Of a stretch of DNA of 64,000 bases, positions 12,241 to 22,540 are shown piece after piece. The position numbers and the translations under genes are program-made. This DNA is from Mucor racemosus (lineage: Eukaryota; Mucoromycota; Mucoromycetes; Mucorales; Mucoraceae). Positions within the stretch are counted from its first letter, which is position 1; each line of letters opens with the position of its first letter. The stretch spans positions 1,984,001 through 2,048,000 of the forward strand of contig JAPEHQ010000006.1 in the NCBI GenBank assembly GCA_027405735.1, in the 5' to 3' direction. The notes beneath the pieces are model-generated. The model worked only from the letters and a program-made list of their open reading frames with translations. It was not told the origin of the DNA and ran no database searches.

Positions 12241-12465
12241 TAGGTCAAAAGTAAAGGTGTATTCAGTTTAACACGCTTGAAACAATTCGATTATGCCAAT
12301 TTACATGGCTTATCATTTCTTGCTCATTCTACTGCTATATTTGATTTTAATATTTCGTTTATGCGGCTAATCGACTCGTTCGTCTATTAGAGTTAACTCA
12401 CCATCCTTGATTAGCGTATCTATAATAACAGTCCATTATTAGTTTATGGCATGCAAAACTATTAA
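12241..12465. pseudogene. Unidentified coding-like fragment in the outer block of the left arm
   Basis: After an intron-acceptor-like TTTTATAG the forward frame reads KGVFSLTRLKQFDYANLHG and LSFLAHSTAIFDF before breaking up in stops. The same fragment, with substitutions but the same forward reading, is in the right arm at about 41,170-41,420. It looks like an exon remnant of a host gene, but I do not recognise the protein. The reverse strand also has a partly open frame, so strand is uncertain. Confidence 0.35.
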
Positions 12466-13208
12466 AAGAGGTAGTTGTCTAATCTCAAATTTACCTGATT
12501 CAACTGCTGATGCTAAACTAGAATCAAATTAGTTGTGTTGATTCGCAATAAAGTAAGGGTTTTATCAAGTACAATGTTGACGTTCAATGTATTTCAGTTA
12601 TTAAATTGAGCAACAGATAGAGATATGGTTCATGCAGATATCTATAAATGAAAGAGAGATCAGAGCTCAGATCTATGAATACAAAAAAATAATCCAAATT
12701 GTGATGCTTCGTCAACCTGTACGAGATTTTTTTTTTTGATTAACATCAGTAGGCTCAAAAAGCATAGTTCAGTGAAATCATTATTATTACTAAATTGCAT
12801 AATTTGATATGCAAAAAACTCTTGAAGCATTTATTCTTTTTTTTTTTGGCAATGCTACAAATCATCGTTTAATATGACCGAAGAATACTAATGAATTAGA
12901 CAAAAAAATACAGCTCGTAAAAAACTGATACCCAATGTACATCGAAGTCAAGATTGATAAAAGATGCATTCATTGTGTAGTGGAAATCGCAACATTTTGA
13001 TGGATAAAAAGTACAAGACCCAGAGGTTGTGTTTGCCTCAGGAGTTTTAAAAGGGTTTAAAAGCATACTTTATCAAACTTATTTAGGTGTTTAATACTCA
13101 CCATATTCTGTTAATATCATCTTGTTTTCTATTTAATTGCTGTATTATTAAAAATCAAGCTTTTTTTCATAGCTTATAACAATAAAAATGGGATGCTTCT
13201 GATTTTAG

Positions 13209-13440
13209 ATTGACATTATTTATCACAAGGCAAACTGATGATACAATTGATACTACTACTGTAGATGGAACCAGTCAATTTAATTTATGGAATTTGAATG
13301 CAAATACCGAGAAACCATTTGTAAGTACTACTTAAATTGGTTCTGGTAAAGCATTGAATAAATTGGCTTGAGACAAAGAGGGTAAAAAGGCGGCAGTAAT
13401 TTCCAGTGATGGCCATGTTTATGCTTATGATATTGGAGGG
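13209..13440 (+). pseudogene. Dynein intermediate chain pseudo-exon, copy in left unit 1
   Basis: Between an acceptor-like GATTTTAG and a donor GTAAGA (13,441) the forward frame reads DGTSQFNLWNLNANTEKPFV, GSGKALNKLA, DKEGKKAAV, SSDGHVYAYDIGG. This is the C-terminal WD40 segment of cytoplasmic dynein intermediate chains (DGxxxFxLWNLNxxTExP...ALNKxxWDxxGxxAAxGSSDGxxYxYDxGE). Two in-frame stops, one where the conserved Trp codon should be (TGA), show that it is dead. The rest of the dynein gene is absent. Being present four times inside the arms, it is best read as a gene fragment captured by a transposon and then duplicated. Confidence 0.72.
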
Positions 13441-14203
13441 GTAAGACTAAAACTCAATGTAAATTACCTCTAATTCAGTAATTATAGAGTAAGACTATAT
13501 TATCATCAAATAAAGTACCACACAATTTTAACATGTATGAAGATTTACAGTGACAAGCTTGAATCAAGTGGGTACAGCATCGTAAACTCTTGAAAAAGTT
13601 CTCCAGTATTATAAAATCTCTTATTTTTAAGACTTGCAAAGTTTATAAGCGGAATATTAATTTAGAAAATTATTTTTGTCCAGATCATCAATTTTGACAC
13701 TTTTTAATTTTTTTTTTCTGATTTTGCAAATCTAGAGTTAATTATACTATCAACTATAAAAACAAAAAATATACACATATGCAGAATTTAACGCTCTATT
13801 TGCTCAATAAAAAATAACAAACATTTTCATTGTAAAATATTACATGAAAATCCTTTAACCAAAATTTCGTTTTTGGGGCAAAAGTGCAAATTTTCATTAC
13901 TTGACATTTGATATTAAGCTTTTAGAATATGCGTATTAGCTATGCCTACAATTTCCTCTCACAATGTAGTATATTTAAACGTTGATTTTGGTATCAAAAT
14001 TTGATTTTTCTGTTTTTTGATAAAAATCATGTGTGTTGGTAAGGATAAAATGAGTCCCGAAAAATGTCCGCTACAAAGTCTGAAAATTCAGACCGTACAT
14101 GGTTAAATATAAGAAAAGTTGAGAAAAGAACACTTTTTTATTTAAAACATAGATTTATCATAGTATAACAGACTTAGCCTTTTAATCTTGCTATACTCAA
14201 TAA

Positions 14204-14386
14204 TTACGACATCGCTCCACGGGCTCGCTTTTGCAATTTTTTAATGAATGTACAGTATGATATGACAGACGGCTTTTCTGGTAGAAAAATATTTGTTTCT
14301 ATGGTACAGTAACAGATATTGCTTATTTTGTTTAGTTTATAGTTTATGCGCTGTAATAATGCTTTTACATTGGCTGAAATGAGCAA
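14204..14386 (-). other. Conserved small reverse-strand ORF of the arm unit (left unit 1 copy)
   Basis: It encodes ISANVKALLQRINYKLNK, then ICY, FLPEKPS and FIKKLQKRAR. Related frames occur in left unit 2 (17,243-17,512, longest, 89 aa), right unit 1 (39,093-39,281) and, broken by stops, right unit 2 (about 36,200-36,420). The function is unknown; it may be a remnant of an element-encoded protein. Similarity may simply reflect DNA duplication. Confidence 0.35.
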
Positions 14387-14549
14387 CTTAGCAGGGTTTT
14401 AATTGCGCTAAATAATGTAAAGCCTTGAAAATCCTTTTCTACGTGTGTTGTTTCTCTCTCTTTTTTTCATATTCGAAGGCGGATAAATTCACCGTTTGAT
14501 AAAGCATATCAGACTATCAAAATGATATTCTTTTCTTTTATGGAGTACG

Positions 14550-14815
14550 TGTAATGAGCCAAGCATTTCGGTTTCATTCATGCAAAACCTTGCCTCATTC
14601 CCTATATAAATACTACAAGGAAATCATTACATGATCCCCTTGTGGGTTTGTCTGTCTTGTTACACTCCTTTTACTTTTATTTATTCACTAATAGATATCT
14701 AATTTACAAATAATAAGAACACCAACCTTCATCAACCTAGTGATCACCAATTTATAATAACGAGAATAATATCTATAAGCATATTATCCATCTTTGTTGT
14801 TAATCCAAAATTACA
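14550..14815. mobile_element. LTR-like insert in left unit 1 (no target duplication seen)
   Basis: The segment has TGTAAT...ATTACA ends and an internal TATA-like CCCTATATAAATACTA. It is present in unit 1 of both arms (right copy 38,663-38,927) but absent from unit 2, which indicates an insertion before the arms were duplicated. Flanks GTACG and AATCA do not match, so either the boundaries are slightly off or the duplication has decayed. Confidence 0.42.
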
Positions 14816-15844
14816 AATCATTCCACCATGTGCATCTTGTTATCGTTTTAGCCATCATATTCAGTGGACACAACAGCCCAAACTATAGTGTGCAGACCAC
14901 CTGGGCACAACAAAATCATCTTGTGCAGCACACAGGTTGGCCGTAGTAGTACAAATTTATCTGATTCAATTGCTAATGCTAAATAAACTGGCATCAAATT
15001 AGTTGTGTCAACTCGCATAAAGCAAGGCATTTTATCAAGTAGGATGTTGGCTTTCAATATATTTCTGTTAAATTGAAAAGATAGACGAGATATGGTTTAT
15101 GCAGAGATCTGTAAATGTATGCAAGAGCTCAGATATATGAACACAAACAAATGATACAAATTGTGATGCTTTGTCGACCTGTACGAGATTTTTTTGTGGC
15201 GATACCTGGTGGCTCATCAAGTGTAATGTAGGCCTTTAATTGTCAAATGTATTGAATCAAGATAAAGTTGATTGATTGATATAAAGGATAATAAATGCAA
15301 TGCCATTTATTGAATGGGTGAATGTGAATGTATAAAGCAAAACTTACTTCTGAATGAAAGTACTAGTTATTTTGATTAACATCAAGAGGTTCAAAAAATA
15401 TAGTTAAGTGCAATTATTGCTATTAAATTGCATAATTTAATATACAGAAAACTCTTGAAGCATTTATTCTTTTTTTTTCGCAATACTGCAAATCATCGTT
15501 CAATATGACTAAATATTAATAAATCAGAGAAAATACAGCTCGTAAAAACCTGATACCCAATGTGCATCGAGGTCAAAATTGATAAAAGTTGCATTCATTG
15601 TGTAGTGGAAATCGCAACAGTTTGATAGATAAAAAGTGCAGAACCAAGGTACTGTGTTTGCCTCAGGATTTTTTAAAAGGGTTTAAAAGCATGCTTCATC
15701 AAACTTACATACTTAGATCTTGAATACTCACCATATGCTATTATTAGTATCATCTTCTTTTTTTACTTAATTGCTGTATTAGTGAAAATTAAGCTTTTCA
15801 TAGCTTACTGTATAACAATGACAGTGGGATATTTCTAAGTTTAG

Positions 15845-16470
15845 ATCGACATTTATCATAAGGCGGGTTGATAAATCGTCTGATTTTACTGTAGATGCAA
15901 CCAGTTAATTTAATTTATGGAAATTGAATGCAAATACCGAGGAACCATTTGTAAGTAGTACTTATGTTGGTTCTGATAAAGCATTGTGTTATATCAAAAG
16001 ATACTAATATAAAAATACTCTGCTAAAAGATACATTTTATTAATTCATTGATGCTTCGTATTTATATGTTTTCTAAATGGTTATATGATTATTAATATTA
16101 TTAATGAATTGCCGGGTATTGAGGTACTTGATATGATGATTTGGGAACAAATCATATACAATGGAATTTGTGGAATTGGGAATCTGTGATTGTATCATTT
16201 GAATAAGATGTAGGATTGCTTATGTTTCATTGTTGCCAAGTGTTCCTGAAGGTCCCTGATTGTCGCTGTTAATGCTAGTGATTATGTATGACATTTAGTA
16301 TGAGTTACTAAATGTCATGCCATGTTGGATTTCAATAGTTGTTCCTGGATTTCTACATCTGGGTAAACTTCTGATATATCACATTGAATAAATTAGCATG
16401 GGACAAAAAGGATAAAAAGGCGGCAATAGGTTCTAGTGATGGCCATGTTTATTTTTATGATATTGGAGAG
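15845..16470 (+). pseudogene. Dynein intermediate chain pseudo-exon in left unit 2, split by a solo LTR
   Basis: The two halves read FNLWKLNANTEEPFVSSTYVG up to KAL, and after the LTR NKLAWDKKDKKAAIGSSDGH, VYFYDIGE, followed by donor GTAAGA. Here the Trp and the GSSDG core are intact, so this copy preserves the ancestral sequence best over that part, but a stop replaces a codon before FNLW. The identity is as for the unit 1 copy. Insertion of the 395-bp LTR inside the codon run removes any coding potential. Confidence 0.7.
15987..16381. mobile_element. Solo LTR, 395 bp, with perfect 5-bp target duplication
   Basis: Ends are TGTTATATCA and TGATATATCA (inverted-repeat ends, TG...CA), flanked by CATTG at 15,982-15,986 and 16,382-16,386. 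Removing it and one CATTG restores the AAAGCATTGAATAAATT read in the other dynein pseudo-exon copies. It is absent from all three sister copies, so it inserted after the inverted arms formed. Confidence 0.85.
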
Positions 16471-17242
16471 GTAAGACTAAAACTCAATGTAAATCACCTC
16501 TAACGCACTAATTATAAAGCACGATTATATTATCATCAAAAAAACTACCACACAATATTAAAATGCATAAAGATTTACAGTAATAAGCTTGAATCAAGTG
16601 GGTACGGCAGCATCGTAAATTCTTGAAAAAGTTCTGAAGTATTATAAAATCTCTTATTTTTAAGACCTACAAAGCTTGTAAGCGGAATATTAATTTAGAA
16701 AATTATTTTTGTCCAGATCATCAATTTTGACACTTTTTAATTTTTTTTTTCTGATTTTGCAAATCTAGAGTTAATTATACTATCAACTATAAAAACAAAA
16801 AATATACACATATGCAGAATTTAACGCTCTATTTGCTCAATAAAAAATAACAAACATTTTCATTGTAAAATATTACATGAAAATCCTTTAACCAAAATTT
16901 CGTTTTTGGGGCAAAAGTGCAAATTTTCATTACTTGACATTTGATATTAAGCTTTTAGAATATGCGTATTAGCTATGCCTACAATTTCCTCTCACAATGT
17001 AGTATATTTAAACGTTGATTTTGGTATCAAAATTTGATTTTTCTGTTTTTTGATCAAAATCATGAGTGTTGGTAAGGGTAAAATGAGCCCCGAAAAATGT
17101 CCGCTAAAAAGTCTTAATTTTCAGACCGTACGTTATTAAATATAAGAAAAGTAAAAAAAAACCCCGCATTTTTATTTAAAACCTAGATATATACCATAAT
17201 CGAAGGTCTAACAGACTTAGCCGTTCGATCTTGCTATGATGC

Positions 17243-17512
17243 TCAATTACGGCGTCGCTCTAGGGACTCGATTTTGCAATTTTTCAATGAATGTATGATA
17301 TGACAGACGATTTTTCTGGCAGAAAAATGTATCTTTCTATGATAACAGATATTGCCTACTTTGCTTAGTTTATGTTTTATGCGCTGTAATGCTGCTTTTA
17401 CATTGGCTGAAATGTGCAGTTTATCAAGGGTTTTAATTGCATTAAATAATGTAACGCCTTGAAAATCTTTTTCTACGTGCGTTGTTTCTCTCTTTTTGCT
17501 TTCATATTCCAA
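17243..17512 (-). other. Conserved small ORF of the arm unit, longest copy (89 aa)
   Basis: The frame reads MEYESKKRETTHVEKDFQG, LFNAIKTLDKLHISANVKA, ALQRIKHKLSKVGNICY, and ends KIESLERRRN. It is Lys/Arg-rich with no recognised domain. The same segment in the three sister copies is shorter or frame-broken, so selection for coding is not demonstrated. Confidence 0.35.
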
Positions 17513-17870
17513 GGATGATATTATTCACCGTTTGATAAGGCATATCAGACTATCAAGCTGGTATTTTTTTCTTTTATCTGAATACGTATGCTAACATAAG
17601 GAATTAATGTTTTTAAGATAGGTAGCAGTCTATATTAGAGACTGATATTTTCTTTTAACCGCATTCTAAGATCAAATATCATTATTTACTACTGTATTGT
17701 TGGACATATTTCTTGATGATTACCGGATCAAATCGAAGACAATAATATTTATATCTACTCAATAAAAGGCTAGACCTGGCTACAAACCCACGAAATGTTC
17801 CAGAAAAGCGATAAAATTTCAAATGATATAGAAACAAAAGAAAGAATAATCTAATGTCTTGTATAATAAC

Positions 17871-18478
17871 CATGGTCATGATTGTAGCTATACTTGAAGA
17901 AAACAAATCTTTTTACAGCTGACAATAGTAAACTAAAATAGTCAGTTTAAAGAAGGTTAATTTGTTTAAATTTTATATGTGATAAAGTAACATCTACAGT
18001 ATAATTTTATATTTGGCTTGCATATGAATTTAAACAGTAAGTGTTATTTAAGTTTATGCATGCTTGAGTAAAAACCATTGTTGCTGTAAACATTATAGGT
18101 ATAAGCATATTTACAAGTGATGATGATAATCGTAAATATATTGGCAGTTGCATATATTATTGCTCTACATCAACAACGCATTGAATTGTATTAGTGTCTA
18201 TAATCTATATGACTAAAAGCAAATGTAATTTAAAACCCCATTCCAGTAAAAAATGGAATGAAATTTTGAGAACGGCATAATGTTTATGGTCAGATTTTAT
18301 TATTATGCACAAATAGGGATAGTGATATATTTATGGGCAATTCTACTACTATTATGCACACATGGGATTAATGTTATGCACACGGACAAAATCTATAATT
18401 CTGCACATACAGGCTTTTTGTTGTGCCCGTGTGCAGTTTCTTTTGTTGTGTCCATGTGCATATTATCATCTTTTTAAC
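17871..18478. other. Block of about 600 bp present only in the left arm
   Basis: In the right arm the sequence corresponding to GTATAATAAC joins directly to TATTCAGTGGGCA; in the left arm about 600 bases lie between them. The block contains several TATGCACA / TGTGCAT motifs in both orientations. It is either an insertion on the left or a deletion on the right. No gene is recognised. Confidence 0.5.
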
Positions 18479-18575
18479 CATATTCAGCGGGCACAACAGC
18501 TCAGGCTATAGTGTGCAGCCCACCTGGGCACAACGAAATCATCTTGTGCAGCACAGGTAGGCCGTAGTGATATGA

Positions 18576-19874
18576 TGAAGAGGGATCTGGAGACAATAGC
18601 TAAAGTAAATATCGGCAGTTCCATTTTTGACGCCGTATATCTAATGCATTAATATAAGTGTGCCCAGCTAGCAAACTTTATTTCAAGATGTGAAAAGTGG
18701 TATTCTATACAATTTTCCATTCAAACCTTCAAACATTGAACTAGCATTGGTGTCGAACCAGGTTTTGCCAGCCAAATTTACTAGTATAAGCTGGGCTCGA
18801 CAGCATCCCTATCTTGAACCCCAGGTATGATGGGTATAATGCCTGTTTTCGTTCTGAATAATTATTAAACAAGTGTTAGAATAGGATAATAATATATGAT
18901 GCATATGCACAATGCATAATTGCTGTATTTCTTTAGAAAGGAAATTGTTTTCAATATGAAAGCACGAATCGCGTACTTTTGAGAGCTTTTTCGTAATTAC
19001 ACGCATAGATCACATAGTTATTACAGCTTAAAGGTGAGCCCAAAAAAGAGCAAAAACAGTGCTTGTACGTCCTTTTTCACTTTTGCTACAATCTAAAATT
19101 TGTATAATTTAATGATATGAATTATCAATTGAACCTAAAATTGAAGAAAACTCATCTTTACGAGAGCCGAATTCCATAAAATGGTTAAAATATAGCAAAA
19201 ATCAATACTTTCAACGCTATATTTTGTGGGTTACAGGCTATATCTGACGCTCGCAAGCACACCAAATGAACGCTATCGTTCAATAGATTCGTTCTGGTGC
19301 ATTTTTTGGGATTTTTGCAAACTTTAATTTCATCTCGATTTTTGCCTTGCTATACCTCGTCTGAAATCTCAATTTTTACTAATTTCAATTTTTCGCGCGA
19401 AAAATGCGATTTTTTACTAAGGTAAATACTAGAGACAATTGGCCGTAATAATCATATCTATATGATGAAAAAGTTTATTTTGAGTCGCCATGCCAATTTT
19501 TTGACTTTTTTTGGAAAAAACTAAAATCGAACATTCTGACATATAATGAACAATTTTGTGTGACAAAAATTAAAATAAAAAACACTATCAGATAGTCCTT
19601 GTTTAAGTACGTATATTTTCTTAAATCAGGTTTTTAAATACATTAATAAGTTTGTTTTATGAAAATCCTTTAAAGGTCAATTTTTTTTTTCGAAATGTCA
19701 ATCCTGATGAAAAATCTGGCCACTGCCATTTTCGATTTTAAGCCCCGGTCGCACTGTGTTTTTTACATTTAAAAGTTGTTTATTGATGGAATAATGTAAC
19801 AAAAGCATAAGTGTTGAGCAAGGTAAAGCGAATACGTATGAATATCACTATATATGAACTAATTATAGTATTGA
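18576..19874. other. AT-rich spacer between the left arm and the gene island
   Basis: About 1.3 kb with no convincing gene. A reverse frame at 18,809-19,006 contains KKLSKV and FLSKEI patches that weakly recall the small arm ORF. Around 19,260-19,310 there is a GAACG...CGTTC inverted pattern. The segment may itself be old repeat DNA. Confidence 0.35.
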
Positions 19875-20683
19875 TTACTGTTCTACTAATTTACCAAGAC
19901 TTGCGGTTTGATAAAGGTCAATAGGAATCCAGCCAATATAATTCAAACCACCGAAACCACCAACGTAATAGACGCCTTTTACATGGAATTCATAGAAATT
20001 AAAATCATGGAAAGACTTCCAAGGTCTTGCCTCTGCATGAGTCTTTGTAAAGCAAGTCATAGCAACCTCAGTCTACATAAATTCAATCAAATATTAGAGA
20101 AAGATAATTACGATTATTGACATTTTATAAACAATACCTTGGATTCGGGGACTCTTTCGATATTACCAAACATTGTAAAACGTGGTTGTTGAACAGGAGT
20201 AGAATGGTTTTTCCAACCAGGATTGTAATCTTGAAGAGCAGTGATTGTGAATGCAACTTTGTCTGTATTTTTATGCATATTTCTAGCACTCATCTATTAT
20301 ACATTTCGTAAGCCGAGGTTATCAAATAACGTATTTTTAATTGCTTACTTGTAAATCAGACATGAATAGCAACAGATTACCATTTGGAGTACATTTATCA
20401 CTATAGTATTCCATGATACCAAAAGGAAATCCATTAAATTCGTTGGATACGGAGTCATCCATCAATGTTAAAATATGTCCACGTCCTAATATTTGGTTAT
20501 ATATATATATATATGAGTATACAACGTCTGAATATCATTCAACATTTACACACCTGCATCAGACACTATTTTTCTAGCTAATTTTGCCGCTGCTTCAATA
20601 GATTGAAGCGTATGAACTTGTTCTTCTTTACTTAATACAATGACAACAAGATAACATAAAATACAAAACAATATATATTTCAT
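19875..20683 (-). CDS. Secreted CREG-like protein (FMN-binding split-barrel fold)
   Basis: Four exons, 20554-20683, 20349-20485, 20138-20293 and 19875-20072, encode 206 aa; introns are 20486-20553 (with a TA run), 20294-20348 and 20073-20137. The first 18-19 residues (MKYILFCILCYLVVIVLS) form a signal peptide, so the product enters the secretory pathway. Then come AAKLARKIVSDAGRGHILTL, GFPFGIMEYYSD, GNLLLFMSDLQMSARNM, AMTCFTKTHAEARPW and GGFGGLNYIGWIP. This order fits the CREG family, whose pyridoxamine-oxidase-like barrel lacks oxidase activity; animal CREG1 is a lysosomal/secreted glycoprotein. The fungal role is unknown. The gene lies 90 bases downstream of the folliculin-like gene on the same strand. 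Confidence 0.85.
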
Positions 20684-20773
20684 TTATAAAAAAGTGTGTG
20701 TGTGAAAATAAAATATGATTTAGAAAACAAAAGGATCTGATAAGAGAGATGCTCCCCCTCCCATAAATTCATT

Positions 20774-22010
20774 CTACATTTGATCATTTGATGATGATAC
20801 TTTTTGTGACGCTGGTCCTGTTTCTAGTTTTTGATCTTTTTTAGCTTCATGCTCTGCTTTCTGTATTTTTACATGAATCAATGAGCAAAGCAATATTTTA
20901 ATATGCACATGTTTAACAATAAAACTTACCAGCTTTTGGTACAATGCACTCTCTCGTCTACCTAATGTCAACTTTTCCATTCTTTTTCTCGACGCTAGTT
21001 TCAATGTGTAACTAAACTGTGCTTGAATCTGTGCATAAATGTCCTAGAAGGAAATGAATGATTTGAGTATATGTAATCCAGTAGAATATTAGTAAATCAA
21101 GGCACGTTACTTTAATGCCTAGTAGATCTACCAAAGATCTTAACGCCGTATTACTTCGTCTTCTATAAAACTGATCTTGTGATGTAATGGGAGCTCTTCT
21201 ATGCGTGATCTGACGCATGCCATCTTTTTCCCGCTGAAACACTACATTTGCTCTTTCCTGTAAATTCAATGCCATGGATCTAAAAGCTCCTACCAACAAT
21301 GGCCAACAGCTCACTAAATATACACGATCCGTCATAAGCATCATGAGAGCATAGAAACGAGCTTCTCCTCTTGCTTGAGCATCACGGAGTTTGAACATGT
21401 AGCTCATGACATGGCCGTTCTCATCATCTCCAAACAAGACAGGCCCATCACGACCTTGACAAAACTCTGCTGTCAGGCTTCGAACACATGCTAGACGTAC
21501 AGCTTTATAAAGATGTGGTTGTTGAGGGGATTTGCTTGTACCAATGTATTGAATTGTGGGATCATCTTCATCCAAGGTGACTAATCGCTTTGCTTCTGTG
21601 ATGCTCGTACCGTTATTAATAAGGGGTAATTGAGCAGTACAAGCAGCACATGTTGTCGTTGGTGTTGTTGCCGTCGATGCTGTTTGTGCTGGTGCTGTTG
21701 CTGTATTTGGAGTAGTGTTGGTATTAAGAGATGATAACGAGTTTTTACGAAGAGATGAAGAAGAACATGTAGTAGATAAAGAAGATGCCTGGTGCTGGTG
21801 CTGTTGCTGTTGTTGTTGTTGTTGCTGCTGCTGCTGCATGAGTGTGGCGGGATATTTCGATTGCAGAATGGGTATAGGACAAGTAGTTAAAGTTGCGGGT
21901 GTGTTATTTTCATTAATTGATGAAGAGTTTGTATGAATAGTTTGAGTACAATAAACTACACAAGGACCATGAACTTCACAAAAATGTAATAATGCCACCA
22001 GCGCATTCAT
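20774..22010 (-). CDS. Folliculin-like protein (Lst7 type, N-terminal longin region only)
   Basis: Three exons, 21111-22010, 20930-21043 and 20774-20860, encode 366 aa; introns 21044-21110 and 20861-20929. The start MNALVALLHFCEVHGPCVVYCT is the folliculin signature. After it comes a low-complexity linker with 13 consecutive Gln and Ser/Thr-rich tracts (about residues 58-120). Then conserved blocks follow: AVRLACVRSLTAEFC, GPVLFGDD, GHVMSYMFKLRDAQARGEAR, YALMMLMTDRVYLVSCWP. Folliculin/Lst7 acts with FNIP/Lst4 as a GAP for Rag GTPases in amino-acid signalling to TORC1 at the vacuole. The DENN half of animal folliculin (about 580 aa) is missing, as in yeast Lst7. A short basic tail ends the protein. 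Confidence 0.9.
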
Positions 22011-22540
22011 TATATAACAAGTTTATTTTACAAAAAAGAAGTGCAAGGCACTCTTAGGAATTTTTATCATTTTATTATTATTATTATTATTATTATTAGA
22101 AATATGGGGTTTGATGACTATCTTTTTATATGGTACCACATCATAGTACAACGAAACTGGATCAAATGTCTGAATCATTTGGGTAACAATCAGTTCAAAT
22201 CAGAAAGGTAAAAAAGGTAAAAAAAAAAAAAAAAAAATAAAAAAAAAAAACAAGGGGTTCGGGGGTATGGTATTGATGTACACTTTGACCACATGTTTGA
22301 ATTATTTTACTACATGAACACAACTCAGAATAATTCTTTATATAAAATATATGCAAGTTTGGAAATGTAAAACCAAATTCAAAGGCAACCCTCCCTTTCT
22401 TTATCAACCTTCTTGACCTTGCTCTTCGTGACTACTAGAAAAATTCCATGAATTTCTACATTTATAAACCCTTCTCGCGTTTTCTAAATCGTTCTTTTTC
22501 TTCTATTGATCATCGCCATCATTATTAATTAGAAATCAAA
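22011..22540. promoter_or_regulatory. Divergent promoter region between folliculin-like gene and AHA1
   Basis: 530 bases separate two divergent start codons. The region contains an (ATT)n run at about 22,072-22,096 and a long A-rich tract near 22,215-22,250. I identify no specific regulatory motif. Confidence 0.4.

Larger units (their letters stand above)
11349..18575. repeat. Left arm of a giant inverted repeat; composite of two CACTA-ended unit copies
   Basis: The outer end reads CTATCACTACAACC, followed by a segment with CATAATGATCTGCA and GATGGGCAGAAT. The inner end reads ...GGCCGTAGTGATA, the inverse of TATCACTACGGCC. The whole arm is found inverted at 35,697-42,300. Inside are two partial copies of one unit: unit 1 (11,353 to about 14,948, with an extra 1.1-kb outer block) and unit 2 (about 14,950-18,570, lacking that block). 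Both contain the same order: GTTTGCCTCAGGA...TTTAAAAGGG, a dynein-like pseudo-exon, a conserved block around CATCAATTTTGACACTTTTT, a small reverse-strand ORF and a TGTGCAG-rich end of about 90 bp. No intact transposase is visible, so the arm is non-autonomous or dead. Confidence 0.8.

Noticed and set aside
14550..14815. Calling this a confirmed solo LTR
   Set aside because: The TG...CA ends are present but the flanking pentamers do not match, so it is kept only as LTR-like.
18740..18835. Possible tRNA or gene remnant around GTCGAACCAGG
   Set aside because: No cloverleaf can be formed around it, and both strands are interrupted by stops when read as protein.
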